Origin: JAABUE01 sp037440925 | GTDB lineage: Bacteria > Chloroflexota > Anaerolineae > Anaerolineales > Villigracilaceae | NCBI GenBank assembly: GCA_037440925.1 | Contig: JBBITF010000038.1 | Span: 1-25,781 of the forward strand | Length of the DNA stretch: 25,781 nucleotides | Direction of reading: 5' to 3' | Shown here: piece after piece, positions 1 through 7,108 of the stretch | Layout of the letters: every line of letters begins with the position of its first letter | Position numbering within the stretch: position 1 is the first letter of the stretch | Position numbers and translations under genes: made by a program | The notes under the pieces: generated by a model | What the model saw: only the letters and a program-made list of their open reading frames with translations | Database searches by the model: none | Told to the model about the DNA's origin: nothing

Positions 1-44
1 GGGGCGAGGAAGGCGGTCAGTTGTTGGAGGAGTTGAGGGTCCAT
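1..44 (-). CDS. Unidentified gene, 5' end only
   Basis: An ATG on the minus strand at 44 opens a frame that stays open to the window edge and encodes about 14 residues (MDPQLLQQLTAFLA). A GGAG Shine-Dalgarno sequence lies at 51-54, six bases before the ATG, which is the main reason to believe the start. The visible part is too short to identify a family. It would be transcribed divergently from the TPR gene at 227. A perfect hairpin at 62-80 would sit in its leader just upstream of the ribosome binding site. Confidence 0.45.
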   Translation of the reverse strand, partial: MDPQLLQQLTAFLA

Positions 45-61
45 GGGGTTCTCCAATCTGG

Positions 62-80
62 ACAACTGCAAAGCAGTTGT
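62..80. repeat. Perfect 8-bp hairpin, AAA loop
   Basis: ACAACTGC (62-69) and GCAGTTGT (73-80) are perfect inverted repeats around an AAA loop. There is no T-tract on either side, so this is not a classical terminator. It falls in the divergent gap and, on the minus strand, just upstream of the Shine-Dalgarno of the partial gene. It could be a regulatory stem or one of the short palindromic repeats seen in other gaps. Confidence 0.5.
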
Positions 81-211
81 TCTACGCAGCAGGTTGATTT
101 TATTTTACATCCAAATTTTGGAAAGAGCGCTGCTTTGACAACCTTTGCGTGCAACCGAGCAATGCTTTTCAAGCGTCAAGCGGCTATACGAAGCACAAGG
201 CAAAAGGATGC

Positions 212-229
212 GTTATAATACGCCCCATG
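212..229 (+). promoter_or_regulatory. Predicted leaderless promoter of the TPR gene
   Basis: A perfect TATAAT box at 214-219, preceded by GT, lies seven bases before the ATG at 227. Transcription normally starts about seven bases after the -10 box, so the mRNA should begin at or next to the ATG, with no room for a Shine-Dalgarno. No good -35 is visible at the usual spacing. The same layout occurs before moaC and scpA. Confidence 0.6.
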
Positions 230-1342
230 TCTGAAGAAACTGAAAGCACGCAACCTGTCAAAGCAACACAGCCCGTCAAGGCGCGCAAGGCTTCCAAGCC
301 AAAAACGACCGCCCCCGCGCCAGAAGCGGAGGCCAAAAAACTGACTTCCGCAGAGCCAGCGCCTGCGGAGGCCAGCCTGCCAAACCCCGAGCCCAAGAAA
401 AAATTCAAGCCGGGCCAATTTTTCTTGAATGTATTGGTCTTCCTGGTCATCATTGGAGTAGGCGTTTTTGGAGGCTATCAAAGCGGCCTGAGCATCCGCA
501 AGCAAGCCAAAGAAACGCTCATCAACCAACAATTGGGCGATCAGTTCACCCGCGCATTGGTGGATATCCAATTCGGTCATTACAACACGGCCAAACAGCG
601 CCTGGAATACATCATCAGCGTTGACCCTTCCTTTCCCGGCGCAATGGAAAAATTGACCGAAGTCATGGTCTTGTCCAACATTCCAACCCCTACACCGGTC
701 GTCTCCCCCACGCCGCAATTGATTGTAGACGACACGAATTACGAAGCCCTGTTTGCTCAGGCCCAGCAATTCGTAGCAGCCGGTCAATGGCAAAACGCCC
801 TGACAGTGCTGGACACTTTGCGTAAAAAGAACCCCTCGTTCAACACCGTACAGGTAGACGGTATGTATTACTTCTGCTTGCGCAACCTGGGCGTGGACAT
901 GATCAAAGCCGGCAACCTGGAAGGCGGCATCTACCAACTCACCCTGGCCGAGCGTTTTGCCCCGCTGGACAACACGGCCCACATCCTGCGCGACAACGCC
1001 CGTTTCTATATCACCGCCGCCAGTTTTTGGGAACTGGACTGGAAACTCGCAGCCGAATACTTTGCCCAACTCAACGGCTCCGGCATCTGGGACGGCACCA
1101 TGACCGCCACAGAACGATATTACTATGCCGCCATGCGTTACGGGGACGAATTGCTGGCACAGGGGGCTTACTGCGAAGCCTACGAGCAATACACGGCCGC
1201 GCAAACCATCGGCCAATTGGATGCGCAGGCAGCCAAAGGCGCTAACCAGGCATACCAAGAATGCTACCCTCCCACAGAAATCCCTGAGCCAACCGCGGAA
1301 CCGCCTACCGAGGCGCCCACCGAAACGCCGCCCACTCCCTAA
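227..1342 (+). CDS. Membrane-anchored TPR-like protein
   Basis: This 371-residue protein has a disordered N-terminus rich in Lys, Pro and Ala (about residues 1-62), one transmembrane helix (about 65-87), and an extracytoplasmic helical region with TPR-like pairs. Examples are the segment around AKQRLEYIISVDPSFPGA and the one around GQWQNALTVLDTL. It ends in a Pro/Thr/Glu-rich tail. The ATG at 227 was chosen over an upstream in-frame ATG at 149 because a TATAAT box lies at 214-219, so the upstream start would be outside the transcript. The CopD-like gene follows after five bases, so the two are probably co-transcribed. The function is unknown. TPR repeats usually mediate protein binding, so a scaffold role at the cell surface is an inference only. 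Confidence 0.8.
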   Translation: MSEETESTQPVKATQPVKARKASKPKTTAPAPEAEAKKLTSAEPAPAEASLPNPEPKKKFKPGQFFLNVLVFLVIIGVGVFGGYQSGLSIRKQAKETLINQQLGDQFTRALVDIQFGHYNTAKQRLEYIISVDPSFPGAMEKLTEVMVLSNIPTPTPVVSPTPQLIVDDTNYEALFAQAQQFVAAGQWQNALTVLDTLRKKNPSFNTVQVDGMYYFCLRNLGVDMIKAGNLEGGIYQLTLAERFAPLDNTAHILRDNARFYITAASFWELDWKLAAEYFAQLNGSGIWDGTMTATERYYYAAMRYGDELLAQGAYCEAYEQYTAAQTIGQLDAQAAKGANQAYQECYPPTEIPEPTAEPPTEAPTETPPTP

Positions 1343-1347
1343 GCGAT

Positions 1348-1863
1348 ATGCCTGTCTCACCCCCGGCCTGGGCGCTGGCATTGACTTACTGGCTGCATCT
1401 ACTGGCTACTGTAACCTGGTTAGGCGGACTAGCCGCCACCTTCCTGCTGGTCTACCCGGCGGCAAAGCAGACGTTGCAACCTGCCGAGCGGCTGGCGCTG
1501 GTGACGGCCATTCAGCGCCGCTTAGAACCATTGGCCTGGTTTAGCATGGCGTTGCTGGCCGTAACCGGTCTGTTCCAGATGAGCGCCAATCCTCATTACG
1601 ATGGCTTTCTATCCACAACCGGTCAATGGTCGCTGGCAATCCTGACCAAGCATCTCCTCGGGCTGGGAATGGTCGCCGTCAGCGCCGTGCAAACCTGGGA
1701 AGTATTGCCAGCCATTCAACGCGGCCTGATGCGGTTGGAAAAAGGCGCTTTGGATGAAGCCGAATTGCTCAGCCTGCAAAAGCGCGAAGGAGGATTGTTG
1801 CGATTGAACATCCTGCTCTCGGCGTTGATTCTGGCTGCCACCGCCTTTGCGCGGGCCTCTTGA
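1348..1863 (+). CDS. CopD-like four-helix membrane protein
   Basis: The product has 171 residues and about four hydrophobic helices (roughly residues 7-28, 62-80, 95-115 and 150-168). The first helix carries WLHLLATVTWLGG, the His/Trp pattern typical of the CopD/DUF-type membrane family linked to copper resistance or haem-like integral membrane proteins. A hydrophilic, Glu/Lys-rich cytoplasmic loop separates the last two helices. It starts five bases after the TPR gene and has no clear Shine-Dalgarno, so translation is probably coupled to that gene. Metal transport is not shown by the sequence: no neighbouring CopC, CopA or metal regulator is present. The family assignment is fairly safe, the substrate is unknown. 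Confidence 0.7.
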   Translation: MPVSPPAWALALTYWLHLLATVTWLGGLAATFLLVYPAAKQTLQPAERLALVTAIQRRLEPLAWFSMALLAVTGLFQMSANPHYDGFLSTTGQWSLAILTKHLLGLGMVAVSAVQTWEVLPAIQRGLMRLEKGALDEAELLSLQKREGGLLRLNILLSALILAATAFARAS

Positions 1864-1899
1864 AAAGTCTCGATAGATGAAAAATTTGCGCTTGTAGTG

Positions 1900-1917
1900 G
1901 CGACTTTAGTCGCTTTT
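1900..1917 (+). terminator. Weak candidate terminator
   Basis: GCGAC (1900-1904), loop TTTA and GTCGC (1909-1913) form a 5-bp hairpin followed by TTTT (1914-1917). It lies 36 bases after the CopD-like stop codon. The stem is short, so termination would be inefficient. It may also be one of the small palindromic repeats of this genome. Confidence 0.35.
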
Positions 1918-1918
1918 C

Positions 1919-2046
1919 GTAACTGCCTACCCTGCCTATATTTGAGCGCAAACCGTCCACGAATACTGCACGAATACACGAAACATACCGTCATTCGAGC
2001 ATTCGTGGTTTATTCGTGGGTTGTTATAGAAAGGGTAGGCAGTTAC
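1919..2046. repeat. MITE-like element, 15-bp terminal inverted repeats
   Basis: GTAACTGCCTACCCT (1919-1933) and its exact reverse complement (2032-2046) bound a 128-bp non-coding segment. Inside, CCACGAAT and ATTCGTGG motifs form further imperfect inverted repeats, so most of the element can fold on itself. A second copy begins at 25692, and 87 of its 90 visible bases match. Both copies diverge from each other immediately outside the GTAAC end, which supports a defined element boundary. No target duplication is visible at 1919/2046. It carries no ORF and would need a transposase supplied from elsewhere. Confidence 0.75.
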
Positions 2047-2056
2047 AAAAAATCTC

Positions 2057-2108
2057 AGCGTTCTCTGCGCGCTCTGCGGCGCAAATACCTTTTTGCAGTG
2101 GAGTCGCC
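2057..2108. repeat. Dispersed intergenic repeat block
   Basis: This block shares TGCGCGCTCTGCG (2066-2078) and TTTTTGCAGTG (2090-2100), in the same order, with the reverse complement of 16961-17001. It extends up to the stop codon of the glycosyltransferase gene. It holds no gene. Confidence 0.5.
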
Positions 2109-3616
2109 TATCGGGGAGTGCGATAGAACGTAAACGGCTCAGACGGATAATAGTGAATTACTTGCCTGTCGGGAAAAGCCTTCGAGAGTTCCTCATCAGC
2201 CGTGCTGTTACGATGCATAGCAAAAATGAACGGGGTATCCAAGCGCGCATCTTGTAATTCGAGCAAACCGCCATATTCCGTCCATTCCCGCTCCCAATGC
2301 ACGATGACCAGCGCCGGCGTATAGCGCAAAGCCTCTGGGGTGGAAAACGGCTCTAACATGGAGCGCGTAATCCCATACATGCCGTGCATTTCCCATAATC
2401 TCCCTGGCAGATAAGTCAATACATTCCACCCCACCAACACGATAACAGCCAGGGCTGCCAACGCTTTACGAAGACGCCTGCTTTCTCCCCCCAGCCAGGC
2501 AACGCCCGCAGCGCTCAATAAAACAATCGAAATCATCCCTTCATAGTAATAACGCGGACCATACTGCCAGGAACCAATCCAATACGGCACATAGGCCAAG
2601 ATGGCGCCGGGGAAAATGCCGGCCACAAGCCAGGCAGAAGGTTTGCGCAGCAAAGCCCACAACCCAAACGGCAGAAAAATCCACCACAAGTTGCCCCATC
2701 CCAAAATATCATCGCCTGTGCCGTTCGGCTCCGACAAACTGTAAACAAGATTGTACCAGGCATGGGATAGGTTATGCCCATCTTCCCAGCGGCCATGTCC
2801 AGGTCCAAAACCGATCTGGTCGTATTGCCACCACAAGGTATAAGGATTGCGCAGCAGATTGCCCGTCACAGCAAACTGCCAGGCCAAGACCAGGCAGCCC
2901 GTCAGCGCCGCCAACAGGCCAATGCTCAGCACGCGGAGGCGGGTGGATGGATTTCCGCGCCCCAGCAAGACCAGCCCATGAACGAAGAACGGCAGCCCCA
3001 CGCCGAGGGCCGTCATCGGGCGCGTCAGGGCCAGGACGCCGAGGCTGAGTCCCGCTATGGCGGCCGTCAGCCAGGGCGAGATAGAATCCCGCCCCCCTCT
3101 GTCACAAAACGTGTCCAACCAGGCCAAAACAAACCCCAGCGTCAGGGCCAAAGACCAGGCGTGCGAAAGCAGCGACGCCGAGAGCAGCCAAAACATCGGC
3201 GAAGACAACATCAAAATAACGGCCAACAGGCCAACAGCCGGGGAAACGAGGCGCCTGGCGAGCAAGTACAACAGCCAAAGGCTCCATCCTGCTAACACAG
3301 GGTTGACCCAGTCGCGCAGTCCGGTCACAATTCCAAGCGCCAGCGCCGTAGGCCAGCCAGGCGGGTATTTGCTAAAACGCTGTCCACGATAGTCAATGAC
3401 GAAGGGCGTCATAAAACTCTTGGGCTGGGGGGGAGAAGGCAGCGCCAGGCGGCCGCTTGCAATCGCCTGCGCCTGCCAGACGTAGGCCATCTCGTCCTCG
3501 AAATGAGGCATCCGCTCGTAGACGCGGTCAGACACGCAGTAAACGGCAAAGACGGTTACGATGGACAGCAGGAACGCCGCCAGGTCAGGGATGGGAATTT
3601 TGCGCCACAAAGACAT
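2108..3616 (-). CDS. GT-C (ArnT/PMT-like) membrane glycosyltransferase
   Basis: A 502-residue polytopic membrane protein. After the first transmembrane helix comes the acidic loop HFEDE (residues 38-42), the position where GT-C enzymes of the PMT/ArnT/GT39 type carry the catalytic Asp/Glu. About ten hydrophobic helices follow, then a soluble C-terminal region of roughly 90 residues. Such enzymes transfer a sugar from a polyprenyl-phosphate donor to a lipid or protein outside the membrane. Donor and acceptor cannot be read from the sequence. It starts 12 bases after the rimO stop with no strong Shine-Dalgarno and is probably the last gene of the RodZ-like, RimO, glycosyltransferase operon. Its role in that operon may be in envelope building, which is inference. 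Confidence 0.75.
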   Translation of the reverse strand: MSLWRKIPIPDLAAFLLSIVTVFAVYCVSDRVYERMPHFEDEMAYVWQAQAIASGRLALPSPPQPKSFMTPFVIDYRGQRFSKYPPGWPTALALGIVTGLRDWVNPVLAGWSLWLLYLLARRLVSPAVGLLAVILMLSSPMFWLLSASLLSHAWSLALTLGFVLAWLDTFCDRGGRDSISPWLTAAIAGLSLGVLALTRPMTALGVGLPFFVHGLVLLGRGNPSTRLRVLSIGLLAALTGCLVLAWQFAVTGNLLRNPYTLWWQYDQIGFGPGHGRWEDGHNLSHAWYNLVYSLSEPNGTGDDILGWGNLWWIFLPFGLWALLRKPSAWLVAGIFPGAILAYVPYWIGSWQYGPRYYYEGMISIVLLSAAGVAWLGGESRRLRKALAALAVIVLVGWNVLTYLPGRLWEMHGMYGITRSMLEPFSTPEALRYTPALVIVHWEREWTEYGGLLELQDARLDTPFIFAMHRNSTADEELSKAFPDRQVIHYYPSEPFTFYRTPR

Positions 3617-3628
3617 AGGGAATACAGA

Positions 3629-4966
3629 TTATGCCGCCGGAACGCCGGTCAGGTCGTAGGCCATCGCCCCGCTAATGCGCACCGGCGCAATTTGACCCGT
3701 GTCGAGTTTGCCCTCGACCAGCACCAGGCCGTCAATCTCCGGCGCATCGCGGTAACTGCGCCCGATGGAAATGCCGTTGTCGAAGCCCTCGATTAATACA
3801 TCCAGCGTCTTGCCCACAAACGATTGGTTGATTTGCAGCGAAATGCCCTGCTGGAGTTCCATCAGGGCCTCGAAGCGGGCCTGTTTAACGGAGGCAGGCA
3901 CGGGGTCGCCTAGAGGCGCAGAGGTCGTGCCCTCCTCGAAGGAGAATTGGAATGTCCCCACGCGGTCGAAGCGGGTCTCCCGCACGAAGTCCACCAACGC
4001 TTGAAATTCTTCGTCCGTTTCGCCGGGATAGCCGACGATGAAGGTGGTGCGAATGGCAAGAGCGGGCATGGCGGCGCGCATTTTGCCGAGGGTCTTATGC
4101 ACCCATTCGATGTTGGCGGGACGCTTCATGCGCTGGAGGGTCTTTGGATGCGCGTGCTGGAGCGGGATGTCGAGATACGGCAAGATTTGTTCGTTGGAAG
4201 CCATCACTTCGATCAAACGGTCGGTGACGTAGCCAGGGTAGGCATACATAACGCGAAGCCAGTCCATGTCGGGGACAGCGGCGATAAGACGTTCCAGCAG
4301 GACAGCCAGGCCGTCTTTCATGCCCAAGTCGTGACCGTAGTCGGTCGTGTCCTGCGCGATCAAGATAAGTTCGCGCACACCTGCATCGCGCAGGCGGCGG
4401 GCTTCGTCCAAAATCACTTCAAGCGGGCGGCTGACGGCCGTTCCCTTGATGAGGGGAATAGCGCAAAAGGCGCATGGACGGCGGCAGCCATCGGCAATCT
4501 TGAGATACGCACTGGCGCCGTGTACGCTGGCGCGTAGAGTATCCCGCTCATCCAGGCCAACCGTTCTAGCGTCATCTGGCAAATGATAGAGCGGTTCAGG
4601 ATGAGGCGCTCGACGCAATTCGCGGATGACCTGTACAATGTCCATCCAACGGCGGGTGCCAAGGATGCCGTCAACGCCGCGGACTTTCTGAGCCACTTCT
4701 GCGCCATAACGCTGGGTGAGGCAGCCAGCCGCAATCAGCAATTGACCGCTGCGCTTGTTTTCAGCCAACTCTTGTAAAACTGCAAACGATTCTTGTTTGG
4801 CTGGGCCGATGAAGCCGCAGGTGTTGACAATCAACACACCCGCCTTGCGAGGATCGTTGGTAACGCGGTAGCCATCGCGAAGTAGTAACTGCGCCATCGA
4901 ATCCGAATCGACCGTGTTCTTGGCGCAGCCTAATGATACGAGGTGAAAAGTCTGTTCAGGTTTCAT
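3629..4966 (-). CDS. rimO: Ribosomal protein uS12 methylthiotransferase RimO
   Basis: This 445-residue radical-SAM enzyme would add a methylthio group to the conserved aspartate of ribosomal protein S12. The N-terminal UPF0004 domain has its three cluster cysteines, C14 (SLGCAKN), C50 (VNTCGF) and C82 (AAGCLTQ). The radical-SAM motif CRRPCAFC gives C161, C165 and C168. The C-terminus is a TRAM domain containing GRSYRDAPEIDG, which separates RimO from MiaB. The ATG at 4966 overlaps the last base pair of the upstream stop (TGATG), indicating translational coupling to the RodZ-like gene. An in-frame TTG just upstream is a less likely start. All catalytic residues expected for the family appear to be present. 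Confidence 0.95.
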   Translation of the reverse strand: MKPEQTFHLVSLGCAKNTVDSDSMAQLLLRDGYRVTNDPRKAGVLIVNTCGFIGPAKQESFAVLQELAENKRSGQLLIAAGCLTQRYGAEVAQKVRGVDGILGTRRWMDIVQVIRELRRAPHPEPLYHLPDDARTVGLDERDTLRASVHGASAYLKIADGCRRPCAFCAIPLIKGTAVSRPLEVILDEARRLRDAGVRELILIAQDTTDYGHDLGMKDGLAVLLERLIAAVPDMDWLRVMYAYPGYVTDRLIEVMASNEQILPYLDIPLQHAHPKTLQRMKRPANIEWVHKTLGKMRAAMPALAIRTTFIVGYPGETDEEFQALVDFVRETRFDRVGTFQFSFEEGTTSAPLGDPVPASVKQARFEALMELQQGISLQINQSFVGKTLDVLIEGFDNGISIGRSYRDAPEIDGLVLVEGKLDTGQIAPVRISGAMAYDLTGVPAA

Positions 4967-6597
4967 CAAAGCGAATCGCCGGCTGGGGAGGCCGTTGGCG
5001 AGGGGGTGGGAGAGGGCGTAAGCGACGGCGTGGGGGTGATAAAAGGCGTCAGCGTAGGCGTGAGCGAGGCAGCCGGCGTCGGCACGATAATTTGGTCTAC
5101 TGTGTAAACATAGTGAGCCAGTTGCCCAAAGCCGCCCAACATTCCCAAGTCGCGTTGGTTGTAAATCACTCGCAGAGCAGCGGCGTTCCCCGTGAGTATC
5201 TCGATGTTCTGTTCGGCCTCAAAGGGGTAAAGTGTGCCGGGGACGGTGCGGCCATCGAAGGCCACCTTGCCGTCTACCAACACGCGCAAGTAACTGCGCT
5301 CGATCGCCACAATGTTCACCTGCACATTGGCGATCTGGGCCGCCGTCGGGATTTCCAGAGTCCCTTCCACAGCCGGCAGAGGCGTATCTTCCACAGGAAT
5401 GGGAGTGGCCGAGGCCGCGATGGTCTCTTGCGGCGTTCCAATCAACACCTCAGAAATCGAGGGCGCGGTGGCCTGAGCAACCGCCCGCTCAGCGCGTATC
5501 TTTGCCACACGCAAAACGCCCCATGTCACAAAGACAATCAACAAGATGAGCATACCCACGCCAAAGAGCAAGTCGCCAGCAATGAACATGCGTAAATGCG
5601 GCATCCTTTGGGGAAAGTTTGGCTGTGCGCGCTGCTGCGCCACGCTTTTTTCGGGATACCGTTCACGATGCTGCGCTTGAAGCGCATCGGCAAAACGCAG
5701 CAACAAGGCGTCAACTTCCAGGTCGAGAAAGGCTGCATACGTAGACAACATGCCTCGCGTTTGCACTGGCGAGGGTAAATCTTCCATGCGTCCATCTTCT
5801 AAAGCGGCTAAGAACTGCGCCCGCACGTGAATATGACGCTCAATTTCGTCCAGGTCCAGGCCCAGGATGTCTCGCCGCTGACGCAATTGACGCCCAAGGG
5901 CCTGAAAAATCTCTTGAGACGAGAGCGGACGTTCTGGAAGGGTAGCAGGCGGCGCAGGGATAGGGGCTTCTGCTTTCGCTTCGGACTCAGGGAGGGCCGC
6001 CTGCGCTTCGAGGGGCTGTTTCTGCCGCAAGAAACGAACTCTCCATCCTGTCGCGGCGGCTCGCGCCGCCGCATCAACCAAAGCCCTCACTCCGCTGCCT
6101 GGCCGTTCCTTTGCCAACGTCAAAGACTCGTCCGAGATAGTGGAAACGCTCGCTGAGGGTGAAGCAGGCTCAGGATCCGGCGTAGAGGCGGGCGGCGTTT
6201 CCTGACGTGCAGGCGGCTTTTTGCTTTTGCGTCTGGCAGCGCGAGGCGCAGGCTGGTCGTCCTTTTCCGTCGTCGAACCTTGCACTTTGAGACCAGGCTC
6301 GGCCAATGTGGAAGGCCGGCTGACCTCTCCATCGAAAACGACTTCTTGTGGAGCGTCAGACTGCGGAGCGGCGTTTTGCAATTCTTCAATGGCCTGTTCA
6401 AGGTTTATCCCCAAATAATCGGCATAATTACGCAAGAATCCGCGCGCTTGCACCGGGGAGGGCATGACCGAAAAGTCATCTGCCTCTAAAGCCTGTAAAT
6501 ACTGCAAGCGAATGCGCGTTACTTCTGCCGCCTCTTCCAAGGTTAGGCGACGATTTTCGCGGGCGCGCTTCAATCTTTGTCCAATGGTTTCCGGCAT
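4966..6597 (-). CDS. RodZ-like membrane protein with two HTH domains
   Basis: A 543-residue protein. Residues about 5-68 form a RodZ-type (HTH_25) helix-turn-helix. A Pro/Ala-rich linker follows, and residues about 228-305 form a second HTH of the same type. Both contain the matching phrase LPSPVQTRG or MPSPVQARG. A transmembrane helix lies at about 340-362, then an extracytoplasmic DUF4115-like beta domain (about 425-500) and a Thr/Pro/Ser tail (505-538). RodZ links MreB to the cell-wall elongation machinery and normally has a single HTH, so the duplication is unusual. It is first in the operon with rimO and a membrane glycosyltransferase. The name RodZ is avoided because the match is architectural and no mre genes are nearby. 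Confidence 0.8.
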   Translation of the reverse strand: MPETIGQRLKRARENRRLTLEEAAEVTRIRLQYLQALEADDFSVMPSPVQARGFLRNYADYLGINLEQAIEELQNAAPQSDAPQEVVFDGEVSRPSTLAEPGLKVQGSTTEKDDQPAPRAARRKSKKPPARQETPPASTPDPEPASPSASVSTISDESLTLAKERPGSGVRALVDAAARAAATGWRVRFLRQKQPLEAQAALPESEAKAEAPIPAPPATLPERPLSSQEIFQALGRQLRQRRDILGLDLDEIERHIHVRAQFLAALEDGRMEDLPSPVQTRGMLSTYAAFLDLEVDALLLRFADALQAQHRERYPEKSVAQQRAQPNFPQRMPHLRMFIAGDLLFGVGMLILLIVFVTWGVLRVAKIRAERAVAQATAPSISEVLIGTPQETIAASATPIPVEDTPLPAVEGTLEIPTAAQIANVQVNIVAIERSYLRVLVDGKVAFDGRTVPGTLYPFEAEQNIEILTGNAAALRVIYNQRDLGMLGGFGQLAHYVYTVDQIIVPTPAASLTPTLTPFITPTPSLTPSPTPSPTASPAGDSL

Positions 6598-6652
6598 GGG
6601 AAATAAATCTTCCTACAGGGCTATGTTTGACGAGTTGGGCTCAGCAAAGCCG

Positions 6653-6661
6653 ATTATAGCA
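6653..6661 (-). promoter_or_regulatory. Extended -10 promoter of the RodZ-like operon
   Basis: On the minus strand TGC TATAAT occupies 6661-6653, an extended -10 element with a perfect hexamer. The -35 position is poor, as is common for extended -10 promoters. The predicted transcript starts near 6646, giving a leader of about 50 bases before the ATG at 6597. Confidence 0.55.
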
Positions 6662-6749
6662 TGGCGACTTAATAGTATTGCTCTGGAAAAACGATCACAA
6701 CCGCGAAGATGTTTGGAGCCGAAGTCTCCGACCAAAGTAGAGAAACCAT

Positions 6750-6810
6750 CCACGAATAGGGCCACGAATGCTCGAATGGAACGCTATTCATGAATTCGTG
6801 GGCATTCGTG
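6750..6810. repeat. Palindromic patch related to the 1919 repeat
   Basis: CCACGAATGCTCGAATG (6762-6778) is the exact reverse complement of a segment inside the MITE-like copies (1992-2008 and 25765-25781). Additional CCACGAAT and ATTCGTGG units on either side make the patch an imperfect inverted repeat. The GTAACTGCC ends are missing, so it is either a decayed copy or a related family. Confidence 0.55.
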
Positions 6811-6835
6811 GACGGTGGACGGTGGACGGTGGATG
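6808..6835. repeat. 7-bp tandem repeat, four units
   Basis: Three exact GTGGACG units (6808-6828) are followed by a fourth with one change, GTGGATG (6829-6835). It starts inside the end of the palindromic patch. Slippage-type expansion is the simplest explanation. Confidence 0.7.
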
Positions 6836-6903
6836 GTTTGCCATCAGAAAAGACTCGCCCCGGTCTTGATAATGTCACATTTTCGCGTAAGTATTGGCCC
6901 TCA

Positions 6904-7001
6904 CCCTACCCCTCTCCCCCAGGGAGAGGGGATCAGGCGATTCGAGATGGGATGGGCTTGCTGCCCCTACCCCTCTCCCACAGGGAGAGGGGATCAGGCG
7001 A
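6904..7001. repeat. Two direct copies of a hairpin repeat
   Basis: Two near-identical units of about 37 bp (6904-6940 and 6965-7001) each contain CCCCTCTCCC and GGGAGAGGGG around a three-base loop, followed by ATCAGGCGA. The stems are perfect 10-bp pairs at 6909-6931 and 6970-6992. There is no T-tract, so a terminator role for fabF on the minus strand is uncertain. Similar CCTCTCCC hairpins are common intergenic repeats in many bacteria. Confidence 0.7.
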
Positions 7002-7108
7002 AAATTTCTGAGTAACGCCAGGCTTTGCCTGCTACCGGCCAAAGGTCGGCGCTACGCTGCTATCACGGTCCAATAGAACGAGGCGCTAGAGAGTTACGAT
7101 GTCGTCAA

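Larger units (their letters stand above)
6598..7108. other. 511-bp gene-free gap rich in repeats
   Basis: No convincing gene lies here: the short ORFs follow repeat sequence. From left to right it holds the extended -10 promoter, a 22-bp sequence at 6694-6715 found inverted at 16930-16951, a palindromic patch built from CCACGAAT/ATTCGTGG (6750-6810), four 7-bp tandem repeats (6808-6835), two copies of a GGGAGAGGGG hairpin repeat (6904-7001), and two small hairpins with three-base loops (7019-7031 and 7035-7049). Confidence 0.7.

Noticed and set aside
176..1381. 401-residue open frame on the minus strand opposite the TPR gene
   Set aside because: It is low-complexity, Arg/Gly/Phe-rich antisense sequence with no domain. 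The plus-strand frame has a transmembrane helix, TPR pattern and promoter.
2774..3392. Gln/Arg-rich plus-strand open frames opposite the glycosyltransferase
   Set aside because: They mirror the hydrophobic codons of the minus-strand membrane protein and show no fold or ribosome binding site.
6898..7050. Possible CRISPR array because of repeated units and hairpins
   Set aside because: There are only two copies, no regular spacers and no cas genes.
6790..7076. Three overlapping plus-strand ORFs of 60-73 residues
   Set aside because: They translate the tandem repeat and the twin hairpin repeat and show only repetitive residues.
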